From assembly GCF_910592395.1 (NCBI RefSeq), contig NC_088320.1, positions 3,472,001-3,536,000 of the forward strand: 64,000 nt of DNA, given 5' to 3'. Position 1 is the first letter of the stretch. Each line of letters starts with the position of its first letter. The translations under genes and the position numbers were made by a program. The stretch comes from Lineus longissimus. Taxonomy: Eukaryota; Nemertea; Pilidiophora; Heteronemertea; Lineidae. Of the stretch, positions 1-12,500 are shown piece after piece. A model generated the notes under the pieces. It was not told the origin of the DNA, ran no database searches, and saw nothing but the letters and a program-made list of their open reading frames with translations.

Positions 1-3000
1 TTCCTAACTTTGTACTGATACACCGATGAAACTATGTAATCCTATTTTTTAACATCACGTTTGCTACATTTTCTATAACCCTTACCAGTTCCTTTAGTTT
101 TAAACTGGGAGCATCTTTAAGTCAGTAACTTTTGCCGGAACATCATTAGCGAACTATGTGACTTCTCAAGCAGCAGCCATCCGGGGCGTGCACCACCTTG
201 CTCTGAGGCTCTGAACTACAATTTACTATCCAACGAACACATGGCCGACTATAGATATTGAAGTCTTGAATTGCGGAACAGTCAGACATGTTAGATGTTT
301 TTCGCTTAGTGTTTCCACTGTTTTTGTCCTACTGTTGCCAGTATTCAAAATCTTCCAGGCCTTTAAAATGCTGTATAAAAGTTACATCCTAATTTCAAGC
401 TGACAGCCATTACCTTCTTCGTTTGTAGCTCCTGACCATTTTAAATCCCCGATTTTACCCATAAAAATAGCTATTCTGGTGAGTTCTTAATCTAGTGATA
501 TGTCACAGATAGTGCTTCATTATTTCACTTAAAAGTAAAACCGTTTCACGAATTTTACATAGATCGTTCATGGCTTTCTCAGTTGATTTGCAGGAGTTGT
601 GGACGTCGTCTGGTGTTGATGCTAAGAACTGAAATATGGTGAAATGTGGTGTGTTGCCTCCGCGCTCTTCATCCGGCAGGCGTCCAAACTCATTTCATGG
701 TATCGGAAAACTTTTCAACGTTTTTTAATTTTCTAAAATTACATTGAAAGGCTGCACTGTGGCAACCGAATACTCTCAAGAGGCTCAGAAAATGTCCATT
801 TTAAGAGTGTAAACGTTGAAACTAGTTGAAAACGGACATGGAAGGTAGGTGGTTCACTCTCCAGCCTTGTTTCTCTGGTGCAAAGAAATTAGATAAAAAG
901 TCAAATCTCGTGCTTCATTCTACTATCATCAGGTGGCCTCAGTGAAGGTTTCTGTGTTTTACTGCCCAAGCTTCGCTCTTTCTGCTCTTATCTAGTAGAT
1001 GGAGATGGCAACACTATAATACTGTGACGAAGGTATCAACCTATCGCGTATAAAACCAGCACATGATTGTCAATCATGATCAGACGGATGAAATTCCCAA
1101 GAGGGAATGTAAGCCTTCTGGTGATTATGTTCTCATTCTCAAATTTGCAGTTTGAAAGCTAGCTATATATACGATGGAATTATTTTGGGGTGAACGAACT
1201 GTTTGACCAATTCACTCTGCCACCTGCGCGTCATCGTAGTAATGTGATGGCGACGCGGATTGATTTTTCAATATGGCGACGTCCCCAAATCACGTCACCA
1301 ATGGACATCCTAACGAGCTTACCACTGTCTGATGTGATGACCCCCCCCCCCCCCCCCACCCACCCTCAGCCACACCCCCACGCACCATCGTTGTATCGAA
1401 GAAACCCCTTATCGCCGAGAGTGCACTCTCTCCAATCATAAATCTTACCAAAGGCAATGAGGTTGTTTGCGATAATTATTGGCTTATTTATTGTAGCATA
1501 GCTTGTCTTGCAAATATTGAAACGGAAGTAATTGACAACACAGTTCTTCATGCGTCGATTACGCGGGAATCTGTTACAAGTAAAATTCTCCCATGTTTTT
1601 GTAGCAGGATTCCCACGCCTTCGAGGGGTACGTATATATAATGTTCATCGGGTTCCCATATTCCCCGGCTTCTTTGTTCCTCCGATATCAAGAAGGTTCT
1701 GTGTTCCCTTGGTTCTATGTTCTCATTGTCCGATGTACCCCCAGGTGCGTTTCGGTCTGCCAAAACGCCAAACGAAAAATGCCTGTTGTATGCCTCCGAA
1801 TTAACCGATAATTCGTGACTCCTGAGCTACACTGAACATTAAAAACGCATTCCCACAAATTTCTAGACAACGCCAGCCAATCATCATTTCCTACCAATGA
1901 GATAGATGTTCTCTTGCTAACCAATGGCCCTCACACGCGTCACCTCACGACAGTCGTTTCCTAAAGTCGTCAACTGAGATCGCCGAATTTCCCTTTGCTG
2001 GTTTCTACGTGGTGTTCGACACATTTTAGCCGATTAGCTGGCCTTGTCTTGTCGTTACTTCGAACATTCTGGAGCTACCTCACCGCGCTGAAGGCCGTTG
2101 GGAAAGTGTCACAGACATGAACTCGTTCTATTCATCGACATGTGATCTACACTCTGACGGAGCCGCGAAGAAACACGAATTTAATTTTTTTCACTTATCT
2201 GAAATTTAAAGATTTGCATGTTATGAAAGTGTGTTATCTACTGTTATATAACGTCTTTTAAAAACTCCTCTTTTCGAAATCGATGTTCCTGAATGAAAAA
2301 AAAAGACTGAAGCGACATGATTTATTGGGTTGGTACTGTATAATGACTGTTTGATGGCCATGTTGATGTCTTTTTACCAGCAGGCCATGCAAAATAATCT
2401 GACATTTTGATGAAATTCGCCAAGCATTAAGTATCATTTTAAGTGTGTTCGTCATTCTCGAAAACTAGATTAAACACCTTTACTCGAGACCGACGCCACA
2501 TCTTTCTTGCATCACCGGGACTGAATATGTATTCCCTTCTCGTAACCAATTGTCTACAAATAAGCATGAATAATTCGAACCCAAGTTAGTGATTACCAGT
2601 AAAAACAAGTCACTAGAGTATTAATTAGGGTTAATGATGTACACGCTAGCATTTCGCATGATTGGTGAAGATCTATTGTACATCTGATGCTCATGCCAAT
2701 TACCGTATCTATTGCATTCGTGATTGTTAGAATATCACTTCGAGTTATATCACGAGTTGATAAAGACAATAGAGCATCTTTCTCATTTGTGGTTATATTT
2801 AAAAAGAAATGCTATATACAGCAGACAACAACTGGCTACCCGAGTACCAATCAATGGCACATCAAGAAATAATTGTTATAATTATTACATTTTGGGTGAT
2901 ATCTGATGAGATATATGATACGTCTGACGCTGCCAACCGAATTACTAATTGACGTTCGAAATGTCAAGTCCAAACTCGCCCCATGGGAAGGTTGATGCCC

Positions 3001-6000
3001 GAGAGTCGAAAGATATTTTGGACAGATCACCATCATCTGCGGGGAAAACTTACTTAACCTTCCCCTTACAAATGGACACATAGAACTCAGGACACATATA
3101 ACTCCATTTGCTTCGGGGACACTTAGAACCCGAGAGACATAGGGATGATCCCGTCTGGAAAAGCACATTGACGACGGATATTCTCATATCATATCAACTA
3201 AATAAACTTTGAATTTTTTTTTTTTTTTTTTTTAAATCCCACTTGCACGTTTTCTTTAGTAATGACTTTTATTCTATCATGTATTAATGTTTTATTGTTT
3301 TATTATAAATTGTAAAGCGCTTAGAAGTTTTAACAACGTCAAGCGCTATAAAAATGTTTTTAATAATAATTAATAAAAAGTACCACTGTGTGATAGCAAT
3401 CAAACTTAGATTGCTTAATCAAGAAAGATCTGCCAGTCTCGGCTATGACCGGGAACTTAGAATCTGCACGCAGAGAATCATGGAGTCAAAACTGAAGTAA
3501 ACCTCCCATCACTCTTCTTAGGTTTTTGCCGAAGTAAACTATAGCATAAAGAACCTTGACATGGTATATCTCTTTTAGAAAGCGGTCTGTCTCCCTTCTT
3601 AACCTGTCAAAAGTATGATCAAGTATCCATAAAGACTTGATCAATAGCCAAGTGCTGGCCAACTTAAAGCAACCTTCGTTGTCGGCCTTTAATGGGGGAT
3701 CAAAGTCCACGATACTTATTTTGTTTGCCAGTGTCACTTGATCGAACAGGTGCAGCTCAAGAAACCGGCTGTTGATAGTTTTGAGACGAGCTTCTAATAT
3801 CGAGGGCGCGGTACATCATGACGTTAATGCGTATCTGATGTACGGTTAGTTTTTGAGGGCTTTTCAAATCATATCATGTAATTCTATGTATTTACATAAA
3901 ATATTTTTGCACCAAAACAGCACACATCTTCGCAAGCTCGAACTTATTTCCGCCGATTTGCTCCATCAACTGCTTTGTATAAAACCGCGTTCAAATCGTT
4001 AAGATTAACCGAGATATTACGTATTTCATATTACCCGTGTGTAAAGCTACGATGGACAGAAATGGCGTAGACGATTTGGGCGAAGTTCAATGAAACAGCT
4101 CGATCGATCTACCGCCTGCTCATCGAGGATCGACGAAACAGTGCAGGATACCAGGACGCCGTCGTCGATTCCCGATAAAACGCGATGCCATCCGCGTCCG
4201 GGCCGTTACAGATTTTATAGGAAACCGTTTCTGGTATGGCTTCCCCGTTGCTTGGATACTTGATTCAATTACCAGACCATTTATAGCGATCGGCAATTTG
4301 ATCTTTCCTATTTTTCAGACTAGAATCTGAATTTGATTTACACGCCCACTCAGCTTCGTCTTTTAACAGTTTGGCGTTTAGCGTGCGAAGGTGATAAAGG
4401 CCGTCAAAGTTTGAAATACATACCGAGTATAGCCAGTGGCAATTTTAAGTCTCCAAACACTTCGTCTTTTAGTCACACTATTGACCTCTGGACTCCTGCA
4501 TCAAGGAAGTCACATCTCAGACGACACTCAATCATAAAAAAATAACTGCTCACAATTTAATGGTAGCGACCGTACTGTGTTGGCTGGAAGGCCGACAAGA
4601 CACCCGCAATTGTACGTCTGTCTCAAAGGACTCGGTATCAAATTCCTCCACTGAATGAGATGTCTGCGGTCTACACAACTTGTGCATTAAGATGACTTGT
4701 AAAGCCAAGTCCCTTCTCACCAGAAGTACTTAGCTATGACCACAGTACCTGTCAGGGGTACTCACAGTGATGATCGGCTCGAGGAAGATAAACACCAATA
4801 GATAATGATATTCCGTTATTCCGACTTCTTTCGTCGTGTTTGGCTCGACAACGCTTTGAGTGGGAGATGAAATGTAGGTGTTATATGGTAAGTGCGTTTG
4901 TAGTTGCCCAGCGTCGCGATCGGGTGTCTGGTTGAGGAGGTATCACCGGTCGAGTGGTAGTGCCCGTCGGGAATACTTACGGAAAAAGTGTGAACTCCTT
5001 TTAATACTACTCGTACCTCAATTTGATAGCACTGGGATGTCCAGGGCCTTGGAACTCCAGCAAAAATCGTGCGGGTACAGTATGTAGATAGCTGGACATC
5101 AGTGACACACGATAGCCTGATATCAGTTAGTGGTAGGTCCATTCAAGAGTTTTGTGCTGTGCTCGATGTAATCAGCTCCTCCAGTGCATGCAGGTCCATG
5201 ATTTTCACTAGAAAGATATTGGGATTATATCAAGTAAGTCTGGTTGCATTCAACTAAGCTTTTGATATTTCCATGACATGATCGGGACCTTATTCGATCT
5301 ACTATCCTTCGTCAGAGTAACCCTTGCTCTGAGACTTTCTGTGACTTTACCACTCATACGAACAAGCTGAGGCAAGTTAAAGTTCAAGGATGCAAGTACC
5401 AGATTGAATTAAAGTACATCACGTATACATCCACAGTACAGATATGATTACCGTAAATGAATATCGAACCAGCGCGAATAGAATTTCTAAAACCAAATCA
5501 AATAACTACACATGTCAAAAACCATGATTTTGATCCACGCCAAGCTATTAGCAATTCAGTATGATACGTGCGTGCTTCGAATCTAACATCGAATATTCTC
5601 TCGGTGTGTCAAATTTCATGAATTTCGATTTCGTTTTTCAAACTCTTCGAAAATTCTCTTTATGCTGGAAAATAAGGATGAAATTTTGCACGACACAAAA
5701 AAAAACGTGAAGCAACGTGACGTTAGATTTCTTTGAAGTTATAATGACTTTTAAACGAATAACTTAAATACTTATTCCTCAAAGGGTTTCCTGCTCATAA
5801 TCACTGTGTAATGTACATGCACGCGCTTACAACCAGAGTTGATTAGTATAGTGACAAATTTACATTCACATCATATGGGCCCGTTCAGAGGGTTGCTCTT
5901 ATGTTAACATATTTCGCGGGCAATTAAACGCCGAATTATAATACCAACTATATCAAAAGGATTGCGTGACGAAAGCAATTGAGAACAACGGTTTTTTGCC

Positions 6001-9000
6001 CGAAGTTTTAAAGTACATGGCCACTACACGTTCTTGGCAGACACTACACACCGACTGACAAGCGCCGTTGGTCGGCCGTGCCAGATGATCCTTAGGGATT
6101 TCACTTATGCCATTTAAATTGAGCATCAAAGCGCAGTCCTGAGCCAACAGGAAGCGAACATCATTGGGAAAAACAGCGCGACCTCCGTTAGTCATAAGTT
6201 CGCCTTTCGTAAACTATCAGGTGGCCTTTTTCCGACGTGTAGATCACATCAAAGCACGTGGAACCCTTAAAGGAATGTTAGGATATGTTGCGCGCACTTC
6301 CCTTTCACTCTGAAAGTCTGTCGGCCTTTGAAAATTCATTGCTGTCGCAGGTTTTCCTCTTCGTTAAATAAATGACACTTTGATATCGTAGGTGTGCAGG
6401 AATTCTCAAACAAACTTTCCGCCTTCAATAGCAAGTTTGGCGTGCTTTTTGAGAACAAAGAAAATTCACCGAAACGACCGTAAAGTGCTACATGTGCCAA
6501 ACATGTAAATGTCTAACCCCGCTGATCATGCACATCTACGTGTATCTATTGTAAATGTAGTTCTATGTACATGTAAGCTCCTTTTTGATAATTCATTGGT
6601 GATCGCATCAACTCGTTCTTACTTCCAGCCCAGTCATAGAGTCAAAGACATATATTGGAAGAATGATCCAATCAAAACATTTACTTTCATTTCACTACAA
6701 GTAACATGAGCCAAGGGCATTCTCGACCCTAAGTGTCAAGTCAGCATATCTCAGACGCTAGTAGAAACGCGAAGTTTAAGAGTTGTTTTTCGTGTACAAT
6801 AGAAATATGATCGATCACGATGAAAGTAGGCCATATGATTCCTCCATCTCGACCCGTCAAGGGCTACTGTCATTTTGCTCCTGGGGTCCGCTCTCTCCTC
6901 TAAAGATGGACCCCAGTTTTCTTTTTGTGGCATATTTGCCCAAACCTTACTTTTCACCAATTCTCTTGTCTTGGCATTCCTATATCACAAATTTCATGCA
7001 CCTACATTAATGTATACATGTACATTAAGTATAGGCTACAATGTACTTGACGATTTAAAGTTTGTCGAGCCTGCCTACAATTCAAGCAAACGATCTGTTG
7101 TGTTTCTTGCTCTGGGCTCCTGAAACGACCAAGACCCATGTACGTACATCAGCGGCAAGCAAGGACTGAAGAACAAACTCAATGTCAACTAAAGTCAATA
7201 GCATGTCACGAGTCGAATTGGCGTCCTCGTGAGATTTGGTAAAATAGATTATGAATATGATCAACAAACAAAAATACCTCTCAATTCACCTGATCAAATG
7301 ACTTGGAAAAGAGATGCAGAGATAGTCAGATTTTCAATAGGTTCCGTATTGTATTCATTGGATCTTCCAGATCAGTTTGCCGCATTTCCCGATGGGTCGT
7401 CGTCACAGAAATTGCTCTCGGTATCCAATAACATTGGATTTCAATAGAAAGACATGAATCATGTTACGTCTGTCAATACGACCTACGAGTAGACCAAAAC
7501 CGAAACCTATACCTACCTGAAATGAACAATTTCCGATTCAAGAAAAAAGAAGTATAATTTGAACCACTGTGCCCTGGAGAAAATGTTAGCAATTATCGGA
7601 TTTCATTGAAACACTTAAATCTAAGGCTATTAGTTTATACAGCCATTCACCTTTAAACTCATCATCGAAATATACTCCAATTGCTTGGAGACCGTCAACC
7701 CGGAAAATCACCACATTTCCCGAGGGCAATCCTTGGTTTGAGCAGAGTTTTTCAAATAAATTTGATGGTCTTATATCATTGTTTCGAGGCATATCGGACA
7801 TTAGAAAATGATTAAATGTGGATAGGTATTCAACACTACATATTTATAAGGCGACTGGCAATAAATACTTATCGCTCAGAACTCTACTTTGTAGTTGGCA
7901 TTGAATTAGTTTTGACCCCTAACCAAAGAGGGTAGGGGGTACATATTTTACATTTGACGCTGCATTAATCAAGCCATACATCGTCGGAGACGCAAATTGA
8001 ATAGGCAACTTCCTACTCTTGGCATGACTTATAAGTAATTCGAGATCTATTTACCTTGAAAGGAGAAGGGAGGCCAAGAGATCATTTTACAGTTGTCGTG
8101 ATAGTTATTGAGTGCCCCTTTACCCTACGGGCGGGTGTGCGTTAACGATACTCTAACATACGGAGAGTCATTGAGTACGGTTGAAAGGGTTCTCAGACCG
8201 TAGCCCTCACGTTGACTTAGATCTTCTTCCAAGTCTTCTCGACCCTCGAAACTGCCGGATAACTTCCGAGTGCAGTCGCAAGTGAGTTGCACGCAAATCG
8301 TACGTCGCGATGAACCTCAAGCCAAAACGTGTGTGCACGATGGTGTTCTCTGTGTTCATGCAGCAGATCAAGGAATCCAGAGTTAGTTTCACTCGCACGC
8401 CTGCATCATACCCTGTTCACACCCTGTGACCTTGATATTGACATATGAGGTCATGACCCCAATATTTATTTTGCAGCATCAAATAGAGAAGCCTCAAATT
8501 GTGTCTCTTTCCTGGTTGAAGATAAAAGCCAATATTAACCAGAAATTGGATTACGAAAGGCAATACAGTAGCTCAAAGTCGGCTCCACTCCGCTCGGCTT
8601 AGGAATGCAATTTGTCAATAAAAAGACAAAAGGAAGTTTGATACGATGTCAGGTTTTATCAAAGACTGGATCAGAGATTCCTGAATAACAGAAAACATAT
8701 TCGATAAACATGTTGATGCGCAGTTTGGAGAATTTATTGAATTAATTGTCGCATATTTTTTTTAATTGGCATACAGGCTTCACCGTCGATGCCAGGACAA
8801 AAACCATTGGACTTTTGCTGTAGTGACTGATAAATGTATTGGGTGTCCCAGACAACTGATGCCAATGCACGGTGTTGTCACTGAAGCGGTAGGAAATTCG
8901 TATATCCGCAATTGCTTCATGAGATCATATGTGACATAAATGTATGGCTGACCAAGCAGAAATCTGTAGTGACACGTTTAGGTTAATCATCGATGAAACT

Positions 9001-9430
9001 TCTAAAAGAGGATTTCATATAAATGATGCGCATATTTTCTCAACGTCATCCTTCAAGACAGGAAAATATCACAGCAACTTTTCGTCTTTTAACACGGAGA
9101 GACTAGCTAAGTACAACATGGTTCTACTAAACAAGTAAGAATATTGGTGACCTGGATTATACATGAAAAAAATAATGTCGGAAGTTAGGAATACTTTCAC
9201 TAAAAGCCGTCCTAAGCAAGGATTATCTGCTTACACCAAGCTTACTGACCCACCCCAAAACCACGCAAGTCAGTACTGTCGTGGACCATTTAGATGAGTT
9301 CCATTGGTGTAGCGAGATGACGAGACCCTTTCCATCTCGCCGAGCAATGCTCTCTCGTGTCATCAAGGTACAGGACGTACATGTATGGCGTCGCTCGCGG
9401 TTACATCCCAATGACGCGTAGGAATGGCTG
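1..9430. other. gene-free stretch (intergenic)
   Basis: I see no exon here that I can recognise or join to another. Open frames of 60 to 108 codons exist on both strands (for example minus 4816-5142, minus 5953-6195, minus 7586-7801, plus 8943-9138), but none shows a family motif, a convincing splice partner or a repeat-free context. The stretch holds a poly-C run at 1341-1357, a poly-T run near 3212-3231, a retroelement-like tail at about 3215-3380 and a short hairpin at 6891-6916. Single-exon or lineage-specific genes cannot be excluded. Confidence 0.5.
3215..3380 (+). repeat. SINE/LINE-like 3' tail
   Basis: After a T-rich run the sequence contains a TGTAAAGCGCTTAG block and, about 30 bases later, AAGCGCTATAAAAATG, followed by TAATAATAATTAATAA. 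Paired GCGCTT/GCGCTATA blocks ending in a TAA-rich microsatellite are a common 3' end of non-LTR retrotransposons and their SINEs in marine invertebrates (family knowledge). A matching tRNA-like head is not obvious upstream, so this may be a 5'-truncated copy. Confidence 0.4.
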
Positions 9431-9437
9431 TATAAAA
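9431..9437 (+). promoter_or_regulatory. TATA box of the peptide precursor gene
   Basis: TATAAAA lies 114 bases before the start codon at 9551. A CCATTCG sequence close to an initiator consensus lies about 30 bases downstream (around 9461), where transcription would be expected to begin. A canonical TATA box fits a tightly regulated, tissue-restricted gene, as is usual for peptide hormones. Inferred from motif and spacing only. Confidence 0.5.
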
Positions 9438-9550
9438 TGGAGGAGCCATCGCAGTGAACACCATTCGTCCCTTACAAGTCGCACAGCAAACCACCATCTC
9501 CGAAAGGAATAGTTCTTAAGTAACTTTACGTCGATTTTAAAACTTTAAAC

Positions 9551-12500
9551 ATGAAGTTCGGATTCGTTGTGGTTTTAACAGTTTTATTAATAATAGGTAG
9601 GTGATTTTAGTTCTATCAATGTATGTTGCTTTTCTGTCATATTCTTGCAAAGTTTGTCTTGGGTTGGCCATTTGAATAAGGATCGGTATTATTTCAGTCG
9701 CTCACTAAGTTCTATTAGTTATCATTTGGGATAGAAATTCAACGTTTATCTTCGGTTTCCTTTTATTAGTAAAATAGAGAATGCGTTGACACCGAATGAT
9801 GAATGGAGCAAATGCCTCAATACAAGTACGGGCATATTTGAATGGTCCATATACACTGTAGATATAATTTAATGTCAATATTACACTTTCTTATTAAACA
9901 GCATTTTAAATTTACCTTTGCTTCTTAGAAAACTAAATGGGGATGTTTTTATCAACTCTTATCATTAAGCTGGGAAGTTTTCTTCGAGTTGGTAATCTAT
10001 CCGTACGTGTTTGTGGTCATATCGGTCTTCAACATTTCGTGTAGTTGATAATTTCCAATCTCATTTGGATACTCGTTCATTCTACCCCGGCACTTCGGCT
10101 CGGGATGCATGGTCTGCTGCGGCACCTCGTCGTAAACATTTGGTTCGACTCCGGCAATTCAAGAACACCTGACTGCTTCGGTTTCAAATTTCTGCTCTCG
10201 GCTTTGCCGAAACCAATAAAAATTCGAGACGGAGAAATACTTCATGTGTGAAAAAGAAGATTAGCCGGGAGAGAAAAATCCGGAGTCTTCCTACTGGGCG
10301 GGCTCTTCCTGATTGATTAAAATCGAATGTCTTTTTTTGCATTTAATTGATTGTTTTGACAAGAAAAATGATGAAAAATAACTGGAGTAATAATATCAAA
10401 AAAGTTGGGTTGGAGAAAATAAATATGGAGAAAATAAATCCTGCGAATATCAAATCGAAAGATCATTTTCCTCTTCTTATATTTTTTCTGATATATTCTA
10501 AGGCGATGATTTGATACGAATGTTGTCGTATTGCCAAAGTACGCGTTAACGTGATTGGTTAAAAGCTACTGCTCCTTAGAGTCTTTCGGAAATTAGCCAT
10601 AACCTGTTGTATGTATAGTATCAATTCATTGTCCTGATGTCGCCCGATGCTGCTAGTTTCAAAAGGATTGAAGCTGTCACCAGATGTTAACGGTTTGAAA
10701 AGCAATGGACGCAGGCAATGGGCAGCCCGCGGCACAGTGGGAAGAGCGGCCGACTTGTGATCGGAAAGGTTGTAGATTATTTAGTGTCACACTAGGCTTG
10801 CTTTCAACTCGCCGGAAATCACGATGACCAAGGGTAGCACGTAAGTGAGCGCTCCTTTGGTTTCTACAGAACTTTTTCTGGACTACAGCCTGGGGAATGA
10901 ATATAAAGCGCTTTGTACATTTCACTGTTAAAATTAATTAGTAAAAATAACCATTCAACAGTATTTTTGTACTATTCTGGTAGTTCCTTTTGCACCGAGG
11001 ATAACTGTCATAGAGACATCGGCCATCAACTTGCCCGGTAGTGACATTATAATGTCAGATACATTGCGCCAACTCACACGGTACGTAACAATGCAGACAG
11101 TTTTTGTTCCTTTCAACGCAAGTAAAGTAAATCTGTCGATACAATCGGCCGAGAATTTGCCCGGTAGTAGCATTGTTATATGTTACAAACATCCCGCCAA
11201 CTCTCACTGTACCTAACAATGCATTTTTTCTCTTCTTTTCAACGCAACCTACACCAAACCAAGAAGCACCCCTATAATACTATTGTTTATATTGATGCTG
11301 TATTATAAACAATGATTTTAACCAATATGCCCGGCATCTTGGATACCTGTCTTTGTCCTATGGTTTCGAAGCAAGTCGAACCAGCAGCGTAAGGCTATCA
11401 ATAAAGACAACCTTCGTGGTGTCGGCGAACCTTAATCTAAACTTAAACGACCAACTGGAGTCTTGCTTGAACACTTCTCAAACATAGCAATTCGCCCCCT
11501 CCCGAGCCCGTTCTCGAATCGTTCTCATCATGTTTCTTTATAACGAAAGAATAACTCACCTGAAAAAAACCTCATTCCACATTATAGAACCGGTCATAAC
11601 AATTCAACACGATCGCCGATCAGTCGCCAGCGCCAATAGCCATTAATGCGCGAAAGAGGTGGTTTTGTCATCAAGTAATCTTAATTCAATAATGGAATCA
11701 ACGGAAGAGGTGGTTTCATCATCAAGTAATCTTAATTCAATAATGGAATCAACGGAAGAGGTGGTTTCATCATCAAGTAATCTTAATTCAATAATGGAAT
11801 CAACGGAGTCTAACACTTTCGAAAACACAAATTACGCAAATTGAGTCCCCGGTTACATCTAAAACGTTATTTTGATACTGCTTGTAAGACTAAGTGCAAT
11901 CTATATTTTATACTGGCAGTGTTATGACCCCGTAACTAATGTGTCCCTTAAGTAAATCGGGTACAAAATCCCAGTCAGGCAACGTGATCCAATATGGTTA
12001 TATGTACCGTATCTAATTTTTCCATTAGAAATGCCAAGGGATAGAGTCTTAAAGCGATATTCCTCCATTTAAGTAGCTTATCTGGTTTCATGAACATACA
12101 TTTCACCCAATATCACCAAGTATGGATTAATCTATACTTGATATCACTAACATTGACAATATCACATAACAATTGTAAGTTATCCAATCGATTAACTTGA
12201 TCGGAACCGAAAGCGGTGTGAGTCAAACACTGAGAGTGACCCTAAGTGTGAATACTAAAATAGTTCATTCAATTAGATCACCTCATTAACCCCATTCAAC
12301 ATTGGCCTCTGAGCTTTAATGCCCTATTTTGGGAAGCCCTAGTATTTAAAAGTCCGACCTTTCCGGGAAAAGTCGGACCATATCGGACTTTTGTCGGATA
12401 AACCAGGAAAAAGTTAGAGAAACTGTTAAGAAGTCGGAAAAAGCCTCCAACGAGTAGTGGTTGTTGTTGTTGTTGCTGTTGGTGGGGAGAGGGGTAATTC

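Noticed and set aside
4816-5142. 108-codon minus-strand open frame
   Set aside because: No family motif, biased to Ser/Thr/Arg without pattern, no splice partner; an antisense frame is open too.
5953-6195. 80-codon minus-strand frame with CxxxCSVCQE cysteines
   Set aside because: Cysteine spacing hints at a zinc-binding motif but is incomplete, and no neighbouring exon continues it.
7586-7801. 71-codon minus-strand frame starting MSDMPRNN
   Set aside because: Composition is protein-like and it has a true ATG, but nothing recognisable and no supporting context; left as unproven.
8943-9138. 64-codon plus-strand frame starting with ATG (MADQAEIC)
   Set aside because: Has a true ATG but no signal peptide, no motif, no promoter or poly-A signal nearby.
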